Source of the DNA: Hymenobacter sp. BT559 | GTDB lineage: Bacteria > Bacteroidota > Bacteroidia > Cytophagales > Hymenobacteraceae | DNA: 64,000 nt | NCBI RefSeq assembly: GCF_017571525.1 | Contig: NZ_JAGETY010000013.1 | Location: 1 to 64,000 of the forward strand | Direction of reading: 5' to 3' | Part shown: piece by piece, positions 16,244-25,207 of the stretch | Position numbering within the stretch: the stretch's first letter is position 1 | Layout: each line of letters opens with the position of its first letter | Position numbers and translations under genes: made by a program | Notes under the pieces: generated by a model | Databases searched by the model: none | Seen by the model: only the letters and a program-made list of their open reading frames with translations | What the model was told of the DNA's origin: nothing

Positions 16244-19033
16244 TCAGGCCCGTAGGTGCGTGTGCAGAGCCTTGAACTCGGAGGGTGACACCTGGTATTT
16301 GCCCTTGAAAGCCGTGGAAAAGTAGGACGGCGAGGAGAAGCCCGTCTGGTACGCCACGTCGGCCACGGTGCTGCCTTCCTGCAGCAGCAGCTGCCGGGCC
16401 TTGGTGAGGCGCACGGTTTGAATATACTCCGTGACGCCGGTGCCGAGCAGGGCTTTCACCTTGCGATAGAGCTGGGTGCGCGACACGCCCAGGCTGTGCG
16501 CAATGTCATCGACGCCCAGGCTGGGCTGGTCGAGCCGGCCCTCGATAATGGCGGCCAGGTCGGCCAGAAACTTCTGGTCGACGCGCTGCGGCACGGCCGT
16601 GGGAGGCGCGCCCGACAACTGCCGATGAAAATGCTCGCGCTGCTGGTCGCGATTGCGCAGCAGCGTGCGCAGGCTTTCGAGCAAAAAGGTGGGGTTGAAC
16701 GGCTTAGTGAGGTAGAGGTCGGCGCCGGCCTGCACGCCGGCCACCTGCTGCTCGGGGGCATTTTGGGCCGTGAGCAGCACCAGCGGAATGTGCGAGGTGC
16801 GCCAATCGCCCTTGAGCGTGGTGGCCACGTCGAGGCCGCTGAGCTCGGGCAGGCCCACATCGCACACTATCACGTCGGGAATGGTTTCGCTGGCCATGCG
16901 CAGGCCAGCCGCGCCGTCGGCGGCCGTGCTCACCTGGAAGTGCGGCTGGAGCTTCTGCACCAAAAACTCGCGCACCTCCTCGTTGTCCTCAATCACGAGG
17001 GCCGTGGCATCGGAGCGAACCGGGGCGGCCTCTTGGGTGGGGGCTAGCAATTCTTCTTCGGGCGCGGTGGCCGCGCTGAGCGGGCGCGGCAGGCCGGGCT
17101 CCACGTCGAGAAAGGCGGCGGGCTTGTTAAGGGGCAGGCGTACTTCAAATGTGCTGCCCTCGCCCGGCTGGCTTTGAAACGAGAGCGTGCCCTGGTGCAG
17201 CCGCGTGAGGCCTTCGGCCAGGGCCAGGCCTAGCCCCGAGCTGTTGGGCGTGGGCTGGCTGCCCTGGTAAAACCACTCCAGAATGTGCGGCTGGTCGGCT
17301 TCGGCAATGCCCCGGCCGGTGTCGGCCACGCTGATAAGCACAGTTTTAGTAGCTGCCTCAGGGCCTATGCTCACCGTAATCTGGCCGCCATCGGGCGTGT
17401 ATTTGAAGGCGTTGGAAAGCAGATTGAAGAAGACCTTGTCGAGAATCTCGCCGTCGAACCACAGGAAAATAACCGGCTCGGCGGGCACAAACCGGAACGT
17501 GATGCTGCGGCGCCGGGCGGTTTTCTCAAACACGTCCATGATTTCGCGCAGAAACTCTACCAGGTCGCCCTCCAGGGCGTGCACGGCCATCTTGCCCACG
17601 TCGATTTTGCGAAAATCCATGAGCTGATTCACCAGCTGGAGCAGCCGCTGCGCGTTGCGGCGCACCAGGCCCAGGTCGTGGCGCTGGGCGGGCGTGAGGT
17701 CGTCGGTGGGGCTAGTGAGCAAGTCTTCTACCGGCCCCAAGATGAGCGTGAGCGGCGTGCGCAGCTCGTGCGAGAAGTTGGTGAAAAAGCGCAGCTTGGC
17801 CTCCGAGGTGCGGCGCACTTCTTCGGCGGCGGCGCGGGCCTGCTCGGCCAGGTCGGCAATCTGGTTGCGCTGCTGGCTGATTTCAGCGTTTTGCCCCTCC
17901 AGCACTCGCCTGATGCGCTGGTTTAGGCGCGACGACCGCCACGTGAGCATTCCCAACACCACGGCCCCTAGCAGGCTAGCCAGCAGCAGATACACCAGCA
18001 GCGACTGATTGTTGTAGCGCTGCTGTTGCTGCTGCCAGCGCTGCTGCTGCCGGAAAAGGTCGCTTTGCTGGGCTAGCAGCCGCTCGGTTTGGCCACGCAC
18101 GGCTTGCACGTTGGTCGAATCTACCACCATCGTTACCAAGATGTTATCCTTGGTATAATGCTCGTGGCTGAGAATGCGAAGCGCCGTGCGAATAGCTTCC
18201 TCACCGCCTGGCGAGTACAGCAGCGTAGCCTGCAACGTGCCATTGGCCACCAGCTGCAAGCCATTACCCGGCCCCGGCAGGCCATCAACCCCAATGATGC
18301 GGATGCGGCGGGCTAGCCCCAGCTGCTGCACCACTTGGTGGGCGGCCCGGGCCATAGGGTCATTATGCGCAAAAATGAGGCGCACGCCGGGGTGGGCGCG
18401 CAGCAGGGCCGGCAATTGCGCCAGCACCAGGTCGGACTGCCAGGCGGCCGGCAGCTGGGCCACCAGCTGCATGTTGGGGTGCTGGGCCAAGGCCTGCACA
18501 AAGCCCAGGTGGCGCTCGGTAGCCGGCGAGGAGCCCGGCCGGCCCAGTATTTCGAGCACCTGGCCGCGCTCGTGCAGGAGCTGCGCGGCGTAGCGGCCGG
18601 CGGTGCGGCCCACCTCCAGGCTATTGCCACCTACGTAGGCTGTGTAGTGCGGCGAGGTAGTGCGCCGGTCGAGAATAATAACCGGAATGTGGTGGGCCGC
18701 GGCCGTATCGACGAGGTCGGCCAGGGGCGTGGCTTGGTTAGGCGAAATGAGCAGCGCATCGACCCGCTGCCGAATAAACTCTTGAATGTGCCGCCGCTGC
18801 AGCTCGGTGTCATTGCGAGCGTCCAGCATTTGAAGCTGCACGTTGGGGTGGAAGCTCAGTTCCTTTTCCATGCCCGCCAGCATGGCCTGGCGCCAGGCAT
18901 CGGCCGTGGTGCACTGCGAAAAGCCAATGCGGTACACCGGCTCGCGCGCGGCCGGGGCGCAGCCAGCCAGCCCTAGCAGCCAAAGCAGCGCCAGCAGCCG
19001 GCAACCCCAGTAAGGTAGCAGGATGGTTTTCAA
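16244..19033 (-). CDS. Hybrid two-component system regulator with type I sugar-binding sensor
   Basis: A one-protein two-component system. I start it at a TTG at 19031-19033, giving 929 residues, because no ATG exists upstream of the signal segment. This TTG-AAA follows CTTTCCCACCC, a leader seen before other starts here, and opens the segment KTILLPYWGCRLLALLWLL, ending GLAGC. Domains: type I periplasmic-binding-protein fold (about 32-315, RIGFSQC...DAW at its start); a Gln-rich stretch and transmembrane helix (about 344-365); HisKA with H422 in FSHELRTPL; HATPase (NLLSNAFKYTPDGG, DTGRGI, GLGLAL); receiver with D725 in VIVCDVGLPELSG; and a C-terminal AraC-type HTH (about 833-923). The sensor fold is that of the Bacteroides fructose sensor BT1754. 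Its position beside a fructokinase fits fructose as signal (inference). Confidence 0.9.
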   Translation of the reverse strand: MKTILLPYWGCRLLALLWLLGLAGCAPAAREPVYRIGFSQCTTADAWRQAMLAGMEKELSFHPNVQLQMLDARNDTELQRRHIQEFIRQRVDALLISPNQATPLADLVDTAAAHHIPVIILDRRTTSPHYTAYVGGNSLEVGRTAGRYAAQLLHERGQVLEILGRPGSSPATERHLGFVQALAQHPNMQLVAQLPAAWQSDLVLAQLPALLRAHPGVRLIFAHNDPMARAAHQVVQQLGLARRIRIIGVDGLPGPGNGLQLVANGTLQATLLYSPGGEEAIRTALRILSHEHYTKDNILVTMVVDSTNVQAVRGQTERLLAQQSDLFRQQQRWQQQQQRYNNQSLLVYLLLASLLGAVVLGMLTWRSSRLNQRIRRVLEGQNAEISQQRNQIADLAEQARAAAEEVRRTSEAKLRFFTNFSHELRTPLTLILGPVEDLLTSPTDDLTPAQRHDLGLVRRNAQRLLQLVNQLMDFRKIDVGKMAVHALEGDLVEFLREIMDVFEKTARRRSITFRFVPAEPVIFLWFDGEILDKVFFNLLSNAFKYTPDGGQITVSIGPEAATKTVLISVADTGRGIAEADQPHILEWFYQGSQPTPNSSGLGLALAEGLTRLHQGTLSFQSQPGEGSTFEVRLPLNKPAAFLDVEPGLPRPLSAATAPEEELLAPTQEAAPVRSDATALVIEDNEEVREFLVQKLQPHFQVSTAADGAAGLRMASETIPDVIVCDVGLPELSGLDVATTLKGDWRTSHIPLVLLTAQNAPEQQVAGVQAGADLYLTKPFNPTFLLESLRTLLRNRDQQREHFHRQLSGAPPTAVPQRVDQKFLADLAAIIEGRLDQPSLGVDDIAHSLGVSRTQLYRKVKALLGTGVTEYIQTVRLTKARQLLLQEGSTVADVAYQTGFSSPSYFSTAFKGKYQVSPSEFKALHTHLRA

Positions 19034-19346
19034 CGGGTGGGAAAGAAGCGTGGCGACCGGCTGCCCAGCCAGGACGGCTAGCAATAGCAGTTAAGTATCA
19101 ACTAACCAACCAAGTTTAAGCAGCAGTTTCTGAATTGTAGGGGGAAGGTAGCGGAAAAAGCGCTAAATAGCGGCAGCAGCCCCACGGCTGCCCGGCCCGG
19201 CGTTGGCTGTTAGCATACCAGCCCAGCTAATCCGGCTGTCGGCTAAGCACTGGTATTAGGAGCGAAGCGCGTATTTTGACGCCGTTTTCTGGCTCGTACT
19301 AGCTGCCTAGCTCGCGCTCGTAGGCTTCTTTGCTCTTCTTTTTACT
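19034..19346. other. 313-bp divergent intergenic region
   Basis: It lies between the hybrid regulator (minus) and GH65 (plus). No gene was seen. It contains GC-rich imperfect hairpins and a TATTTTG (19272-19278) that could be a degenerate -7 element for GH65. No convincing operator repeat was found. Confidence 0.5.
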
Positions 19347-21413
19347 ATGTTCCCACCCATCTCCCGCCGGCTGGCGGCGCTGCTGTGCGCCGTGGGCGCG
19401 GTGCTGCTGGTTAGCCGCCCGCTGGCTGCTCAGCCCACCCCCGACCCCTGGCGCCTCAGCGCCGATAAAATCGACCCTAGCCACTACTACGGCGTGACGG
19501 TGGCCAACGGCATGCTGGGCATTGTCTCGTCGCCGGTGCCGTTTCAGGTCAAAAACGTGGTACTGGCGGGCGCCTACGACCAGTACGGCCGGGGCCGGGT
19601 GAGCAACTTCCTCAACAGCTTCAACCTGCTGAATATGTACCTGGAAGTAGACGGCCGTCGGCTAGGCGCTCAGGATGCCAGCAATTTCCGGCAGCAGCTC
19701 GATATGAAGGGAGCTAGCCTCACCACCAGCTTCGATTACGGCGACAAGGCCACCATCAGCTACACCTACTACGCCCTGCGGCATTTGCCTTTTACGGTGC
19801 TCATGGATGTCAGCATCACGGCCAAAAAGGACTTGGCCCTGACGGCGGCCAGCGTGATGGAAACGCCCGATGCGCTGCGCGATGCCCAGAACTACTACAA
19901 CGAAATCGACCGGCCCCACGCCACGCTCAGCCTGCTCACCTCGTCGGCCAAAAGCCCGACGGGCAAGCTGACGCTGTGCGCCAGCAATAGCTTTCTGTTT
20001 GAGGAGCCGCACGGCCAGGAGCCGCGCATCATTCATGAGATGTGGGACAACAACATGCACCTCATGAAATTCAGCAAGACGCTGAAGGCCGGCCAAACCT
20101 ACGCGTATGCCGTGGCGGGCTCCAGCATCACCTCAGCCCACCACCCCGACCCGCTCAATGAGGCCGAGCGCCTCACCATCTTCGCCCGTCTCGAAGGCCG
20201 CAAGCGCCTGCTGGAGTTTCACCAGAAGGCCTGGCAGGACCTGTGGGCCAGCGACATTCAGATAGCCGGCGATGCGCAGGCCCAGCAAGATGTGCACAGT
20301 ATGCTGTATCACCTCTACAGCTTTTCGCGGGCGGGCACCGACTATTCGCCCTCGCCCATGGGCCTGTCGGGGCTAGGGTATAATGGCCACGTATTCTGGG
20401 ACAGCGACTTGTGGATGTACCCGGCCCTGCTGGTGCTGCACCCCGACATCGCCAAGTCGCTGGTCGAATACCGCTTCAACCGCCTCGACCTGGCCCGCCG
20501 CAACGCCTTTGAGCACGGCTACAAAGGCGCCATGTACCCCTGGGAAAGTGCCGATACGGGCGTGGAGGAAACCCCCGTGTGGGCCCTGAGCGGGCCGTTT
20601 GAGCACCATATTACAGCCTGCGTGGGGCTAGCCGCCTGGCAGTATTACTGCGTGACGCAGGACAAGGACTGGCTGCGCGAGAAAGGCTGGCCCATCCTGC
20701 AAGCCACCGCCGATTTCTGGGCTAGCCGCGTCGAACGTAACGGCTCCGGCCACTACGACATCAAGAACGTGGTGGCCTCCGATGAGTGGGCCGAAAACGT
20801 GGACAACGACGCCTTCACCAACGCCGCTGCCCAGGCCAACCTACGCGCCGCCGCGGCTGCCGCCAAGCTGCTCGGCCGCCCCGCCAACGCCGACTGGGCC
20901 CTGGTGGCCCAAAATATTCCCATCCTGAAAATGCCCGACGGCGTGACCAAGGAGCACGCCACTTACCACGGCGAGGGCATCAAGCAGGGCGATGCCAACC
21001 TGCTGGCTTTCCCGCTGGGCACTATTACCGACCCTAGCCAGATTAGGAAAGACCTGGCCTACTACGAAACGCGCGTGCCCAATGAGGGCACGCCGGCCAT
21101 GACGCAAGCCATTTTCGCGCTGCTCTACGCCCGGCTCGGCGACGGTGCCAAGGCGCAGCATTTCTTCCAGGATGCCTACACGCCCAACTTGCTGCCGCCC
21201 TTCCGCGTCATCGCCGAAACCAAGGGCGGCACCAATCCTTACTTCGCCACCGGCGCGGGCGGCGTGCTGCAAGCCGTGCTCATGGGCTTCGGTGGGCTCG
21301 ACATTACGCCGCTAGGCATCACCCAGCGCAAAACCACGCTGCCCAGTGGCTGGCAGTCGGTGAAGATTACCGGCGTGGGGCCGGGGCGCAAAACGTATTC
21401 GGTAAGCCGCTAG
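19347..21413 (+). CDS. Exported GH65-family glycoside hydrolase
   Basis: A 688-residue protein with a signal peptide (about 1-28, ending in LAAQ). An N-terminal beta-sandwich (about 35-290) is followed by an (alpha/alpha)6 barrel. The barrel has the GH65 features FWDSDLWMYPALLVLHP, the YKGAMYPWESADTG segment, and VVASDEWAENVDNDAFTN, whose Glu is the expected general acid. GH65 includes phosphorylases and inverting hydrolases. An exported enzyme has no phosphate-recycling advantage and is probably a hydrolase of an alpha-glucoside such as trehalose or kojibiose; the sequence alone does not decide this. It is divergent from the hybrid regulator and faces away from the SusCD locus, but probably belongs to the same system. 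Confidence 0.82.
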   Translation: MFPPISRRLAALLCAVGAVLLVSRPLAAQPTPDPWRLSADKIDPSHYYGVTVANGMLGIVSSPVPFQVKNVVLAGAYDQYGRGRVSNFLNSFNLLNMYLEVDGRRLGAQDASNFRQQLDMKGASLTTSFDYGDKATISYTYYALRHLPFTVLMDVSITAKKDLALTAASVMETPDALRDAQNYYNEIDRPHATLSLLTSSAKSPTGKLTLCASNSFLFEEPHGQEPRIIHEMWDNNMHLMKFSKTLKAGQTYAYAVAGSSITSAHHPDPLNEAERLTIFARLEGRKRLLEFHQKAWQDLWASDIQIAGDAQAQQDVHSMLYHLYSFSRAGTDYSPSPMGLSGLGYNGHVFWDSDLWMYPALLVLHPDIAKSLVEYRFNRLDLARRNAFEHGYKGAMYPWESADTGVEETPVWALSGPFEHHITACVGLAAWQYYCVTQDKDWLREKGWPILQATADFWASRVERNGSGHYDIKNVVASDEWAENVDNDAFTNAAAQANLRAAAAAAKLLGRPANADWALVAQNIPILKMPDGVTKEHATYHGEGIKQGDANLLAFPLGTITDPSQIRKDLAYYETRVPNEGTPAMTQAIFALLYARLGDGAKAQHFFQDAYTPNLLPPFRVIAETKGGTNPYFATGAGGVLQAVLMGFGGLDITPLGITQRKTTLPSGWQSVKITGVGPGRKTYSVSR

Positions 21414-21442
21414 GTTGCGGAACGCTTTGAGTGCTACACAGG

Positions 21443-21528
21443 CCGTCGTACTGCGCTTGTCGGAGCATCGCTACCGAACGACACCCTAACGGTGCGGAAG
21501 AGATGCTTCGACAAGCGCAGTACGACGG
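21443..21528. repeat. Palindromic repeat (family R2, second copy)
   Basis: Inverted repeat with outer arms CCGTCGTACTGCGCTTGTC / GACAAGCGCAGTACGACGG and inner GAGCATC / AGATGCTTC. It shares the core CTACCG..CGACACCCTA.CGG with the copy at 5323-5428, while the outermost arm has diverged in compensating fashion. It lies between the convergent GH65 and OmpA genes and could terminate both. Confidence 0.78.
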
Positions 21529-21551
21529 TTTGTTATTTATACCTGAAGCCC

Positions 21552-22361
21552 TTAGTTGGTATTCAAAATCGAGAACAGCTCATCCAGCTTGGGCGTGAGG
21601 ATGATGTCGGTGCGGCGGTTGAGGGCTTTGTCCTGCGGCGTATCGTTGGCTGCTACGGGCAGGTATTGGCCGCGGCCCGAGGGCGTTATCTGGGTGGGGT
21701 CGATGCCGGCGGCCGTGAGCAGGCGCGTGATTTCGGTGGCGCGCAGCACGCTCAGGTCCCAGTTATCCTTGGCGCCATTTACCACGCCTTTAATAGGCAC
21801 GTTGTCGGTGTGGCCTTCTACCAGGATGTTCACATCCTTATTGCCCGTCAAAGCATTAGCCAGCTTGATGAGCGCGTCCTGACCGGCGGGGTCTACCTTG
21901 GTTGAGCCCGATTTAAAGAGCAATTGCTCGGAGAGCGACACGTAGACCTTGCCGTTTTTTACGTTCACCTGCAAGTCCTGCGAATTAAACCCTAACAGCG
22001 CATCGGCCACCTTCTTGCGCAGGGCATTGGTGGCGGCGTCCTTCTCATCCAGAATGCGCTGCAGCTCGGCCACGCGGGCGTTTTTACCGGCCAGGTCTTG
22101 CTCGGTGGTGCCCAGCGTCTGGTTGAGTTGATTGACGCGGTTCTGGCGGGCCAGCAGGTCGGCGCCGAGCGCGGCTTCATTTTGATTTTTAGCTTGTAGC
22201 AAGGCCATTTTTTCTGCCTGCAACTGGTCGCGCGACTTGGTAAGGTCGGCGTTTTGCTGCTGCAAAGCGGCAATTTCTTTCTGATTGCAACCCGGCAGGG
22301 CTAGCAGAGCCCCAGCCAGCAGCAGGGTAGGGAAGGCGAATGTGGAGGAAGATAAAGACAT
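21552..22361 (-). CDS. OmpA-family lipoprotein with coiled coil
   Basis: A 269-residue lipoprotein (lipobox LALPGC). It has a long heptad-rich coiled coil (about 28-120, Gln/Leu/Lys-rich) and a C-terminal OmpA peptidoglycan-binding domain (about 135-265). The domain is seen in LLFKSGSTKVDPAGQDALIKLA, VEGHTDNVPI, NWDLSVLRATEITRLL and NRRTDIIL, which include the Asp and Arg that bind diaminopimelate. It should tether the outer membrane to peptidoglycan. The arrangement resembles Pal/MotB-like OmpA proteins common in Bacteroidota. It is divergent from the subtilase gene. Confidence 0.9.
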   Translation of the reverse strand: MSLSSSTFAFPTLLLAGALLALPGCNQKEIAALQQQNADLTKSRDQLQAEKMALLQAKNQNEAALGADLLARQNRVNQLNQTLGTTEQDLAGKNARVAELQRILDEKDAATNALRKKVADALLGFNSQDLQVNVKNGKVYVSLSEQLLFKSGSTKVDPAGQDALIKLANALTGNKDVNILVEGHTDNVPIKGVVNGAKDNWDLSVLRATEITRLLTAAGIDPTQITPSGRGQYLPVAANDTPQDKALNRRTDIILTPKLDELFSILNTN

Positions 22362-22477
22362 CGGGCAAAGCGCGTAAAGCGGTAAAAACGACCCAGCTAG
22401 GGCCAGGATATGCTGGCTAAACGGCCGGGATAAAGCCCAGGTTGCCGCCTGCCCGGGGCCGGAGCGCAGCGCCGGGG

Positions 22478-22485
22478 TACTTTTG
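22478..22485 (+). promoter_or_regulatory. -7 element TACTTTTG for the subtilase gene
   Basis: A perfect TAnnTTTG match 29 nt before the ATG at 22515. It supports that start over the in-frame GTG at 22497. No clear -33 TTG was seen. Confidence 0.5.
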
Positions 22486-22514
22486 CGCGCGGCCGGGTGG
22501 GGCCTTATCGTTTT

Positions 22515-24350
22515 ATGCGCACATTCTTACTGCTATTTTTAACGGGGCTGCTGATCGTGCCCGAGGCTGGCCGGGCGCAGGTGCCGGCGGCCGGGCCTGC
22601 CCGCTACTGGGTCAGCTTTCGCGATAAAGCCGGGGTGCAGTTTGACCCGGCCCGCTATTTCAGCCCCGCCGCGCAAGCCCGGAGGCGGCGCCAGGGGCTG
22701 CCCCCTGCCGACTTCACCGACCGCCCCGTACGGCCCGACTACGTGGCTGCCGTGCAGGCCCGCGTCGATACCCTCACGCTGGTTAGTCGCTGGTTTAATG
22801 CCGTAGCCTGCCGGGCCACGCCCGCCCAGGCCACCGCCCTGCGCCAGCTGCCCGGCGTGGCGGCCGTGGTGGCCTGGCCGCTGGCCAATCGGCTGTTGCC
22901 GGCCAGGCGCCAAGCTATCAATAAGAAAGAATCGGCAGCGCGCGTGAGCCGCTTGGGGGTATCGCCGGCCGACTACCTGCTGGCCCGCCAGCAAACGGCT
23001 GCCCTGGGCCGGGCCGACCTGAGTAGGGCCGGGCTGCTGGGGCAGGGCGTGCGCATCGCGGTGTTCGACGTGGGCTTTCGGGGGGCCGACTGGCACCCGG
23101 CCTTTCGGGCGCTGCGGCGCGACAAGCACATCGTGGCCACCTATGATTTTCTGAAAAACCAGCCCCAGGTGTTCCGGGGCGGCTCGCACGGCACCGAGGT
23201 GCTAGGGTGCCTGGCTGGCCGCCTGCCCGGTCCCGATACCTTGCACCTGGGCCCGGCGCTAGGGCTGGCGCCGGCCGCCACCTACCTGCTGGCCCGCACC
23301 GAGGGGCTAGCCAGTGAGCGCTACCGTGAGGAAGAAGCCTGGCTGCGGGCCGCCGAGTGGGCCGACCAGCAGGGCGCCGACATCATCAGCTCGTCGCTGG
23401 CCTATACCGAGCAGCGCTATTTTCCCGAGCAGATGGATGGCCGGCACTCGCTCATCGGGCGGGCGGCCACGCTGGCGGCCCGCAAGGGCATGCTGGTGGT
23501 GAGCGCCGCCGGCAACGATGGCGACGACGACTGGGTGCGCATTGGCACACCCGCCGATGCCGACTCGGTGCTGGCCGTGGGGGGCCTCGACCCCGCCACG
23601 GGGCTGCACGTGGCGTTCAGCTCGGTGGGGCCTAGCGCCGACCGCCGCCTCAAGCCCGACGTGTCAGCCTTTGGCATCGTGCTCACGGCCAATGCCTCGG
23701 GCGGGTTTGAGCGGGTAGAAGGCACTTCGTTTTCGGCGCCGCTGGTGGCAGGGCTAGCGGCCTGCGCGCAACAGGCCAGCGGCGGCAAGCTCACGGCCAT
23801 GGAGCTGTATCGGCAGGTGCGCGAGGCGGGCGAACTGTATCCCTATTATGACTACGCGCACGGCTATGGCCGCCCCGAAGCCAGCCGCCTGCTGGCCCGG
23901 CGGCTAGGGCCCCTGCCGGCCCTGGCGCCTACGTTCGACTTTGTGGTGCACGACTCGCTGGTAGCCGTGGTGCTGCGGCCCGAGGCCACCGTGCCCGCCG
24001 CCCGCCCGCTGCCCCTGGTGGCCGAAACCGACGAGCTGGCCGCGGGTACTACCGACTGGCTCGCGCCGCCCACCCCCGCGCCCGGCACGCCTACCCCCAC
24101 GGCTCCCAACGTGGCACCCGTGGGCAAAGAACACGAGGCGCCTCCCGGCTCGCCGCCCGCGCTGCCGCCTTACCCGGCTTATCCGGCCCGCCTCTACTGG
24201 CACCTGGCCGATGCCCGCGGCGTGCTGCACCGCTACGAGGTGCGCGCCGCTACCCAGCGGCTGGTGGTGCAGGTGCCGCGCCGGCTAGCCCGCGCCGGCA
24301 ACGTACTGCGCGTTTATTATCAAGGCTATACGGGGCAATATGCGGAATAA
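22515..24350 (+). CDS. Secreted S8 subtilisin-like serine protease
   Basis: A 611-residue protease. Signal peptide about 1-21, an N-terminal prodomain-like region (YWVSFRDKAGVQFDP), then the S8 catalytic triad: Asp in VRIAVFDVGFRGADW, His in GGSHGTEVLG and Ser in GTSFSAPLVAGLAA. The oxyanion Asn is in SAAGNDGDDD. After the catalytic domain come a proline/threonine-rich linker (about 515-560) and a small beta-rich C-terminal domain. No canonical T9SS tail was recognised. Its stop overlaps the next gene by 11 nt, suggesting translational coupling to an outer-membrane protein. The substrate is unknown. Confidence 0.9.
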   Translation: MRTFLLLFLTGLLIVPEAGRAQVPAAGPARYWVSFRDKAGVQFDPARYFSPAAQARRRRQGLPPADFTDRPVRPDYVAAVQARVDTLTLVSRWFNAVACRATPAQATALRQLPGVAAVVAWPLANRLLPARRQAINKKESAARVSRLGVSPADYLLARQQTAALGRADLSRAGLLGQGVRIAVFDVGFRGADWHPAFRALRRDKHIVATYDFLKNQPQVFRGGSHGTEVLGCLAGRLPGPDTLHLGPALGLAPAATYLLARTEGLASERYREEEAWLRAAEWADQQGADIISSSLAYTEQRYFPEQMDGRHSLIGRAATLAARKGMLVVSAAGNDGDDDWVRIGTPADADSVLAVGGLDPATGLHVAFSSVGPSADRRLKPDVSAFGIVLTANASGGFERVEGTSFSAPLVAGLAACAQQASGGKLTAMELYRQVREAGELYPYYDYAHGYGRPEASRLLARRLGPLPALAPTFDFVVHDSLVAVVLRPEATVPAARPLPLVAETDELAAGTTDWLAPPTPAPGTPTPTAPNVAPVGKEHEAPPGSPPALPPYPAYPARLYWHLADARGVLHRYEVRAATQRLVVQVPRRLARAGNVLRVYYQGYTGQYAE

Positions 24351-25116
24351 TATCTTGGAGGTAAAAGAAAAAAGTGAAAAGCTGAAAGCCACGGTACCCG
24401 GCAGGGGGGGCGTTGTTACGCTTCTCCTCACGCTTTTCATCTTTCACGTTTCACTGCTAACTACCTCGGCTGCCCACGCCCAGCAAGTGCTGCTCCAAAC
24501 CGATGTGGGCCAGGATACCATTCCGAGCCGCACGGGGCCCAACCGGCGCTATTTCGGTCATCTTTACGTCGGCTACACCCTGGCCGCCGGCCCGAGCGCG
24601 CTGGGCTTGGCGTACGGCTTTCCGTCGTCCGAATTTCAGCTGGGCGGCCGTCTCAAGCGGCGGCTAGGCGCCCTGGTGGCCTTTAATACCGACTTGCGCT
24701 ATGCTTACCTGCGCTATGGCCTCGACCCTGGGGCTAGCCGGCCCGGCCCATTTGGCAGCGGGTTCGACAGCCAGTTTTTCAGCTACCACCAGCTGCAGGG
24801 CGAGGCCAGCCTGCGCCTGAACCCCTACCGGCGCCGGGGCAACACCGTAGGGCGCTACCTCGATGTGCTGGCCTACGGCGGCTGGGCTTTTGCCACTACT
24901 TACGCTACGGCCGGCCCCGGCCCGAGCGGCGGCCGGCTGGAGGTAGTGGCGCACCAGCCCGACTACCTGGCCCGCTGGCAGGGTGGGGTAGGCCTGCGCC
25001 TGGGCAGCAACTCGCTGGCCCTGGTGGGGCGCTACCGCCTCAGCGATGCCCTGCGTGGCCCAGCCCTGCCCGAGCCGCCGCGCTGGCAGCTGGGCCTGGA
25101 GATAGGCTGGTTCTGA
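24340..25116 (+). CDS. Unrecognised outer-membrane protein, coupled to the subtilase
   Basis: A 258-residue protein of no family I can name. The N-terminus has an unusually long charged region (about 25 residues) before a hydrophobic signal segment VVTLLLTLFIFHVSLL, ending near SAAHAQ. The mature part alternates aromatic and hydrophobic residues in short strands (FGHLYVGYTLAAG, LGLAYGFPSSEFQLGGRLKRRLG, WQLGLEIGWF) and ends with an aromatic residue. These are the marks of a small outer-membrane beta-barrel. The ATG at 24340 lies inside the end of the subtilase gene. The two proteins may work together, for example as anchor or substrate; this is inference. Confidence 0.6.
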   Translation: MRNNILEVKEKSEKLKATVPGRGGVVTLLLTLFIFHVSLLTTSAAHAQQVLLQTDVGQDTIPSRTGPNRRYFGHLYVGYTLAAGPSALGLAYGFPSSEFQLGGRLKRRLGALVAFNTDLRYAYLRYGLDPGASRPGPFGSGFDSQFFSYHQLQGEASLRLNPYRRRGNTVGRYLDVLAYGGWAFATTYATAGPGPSGGRLEVVAHQPDYLARWQGGVGLRLGSNSLALVGRYRLSDALRGPALPEPPRWQLGLEIGWF

Positions 25117-25207
25117 ACCCCCAGCCGCCGCGCCTGCGTACACGGCCCGGCGGCCTGCCCTAGTCTAGCGACCGCTTCATTTTTGCTTGCCCGAACTCTA
25201 CTGCTTT

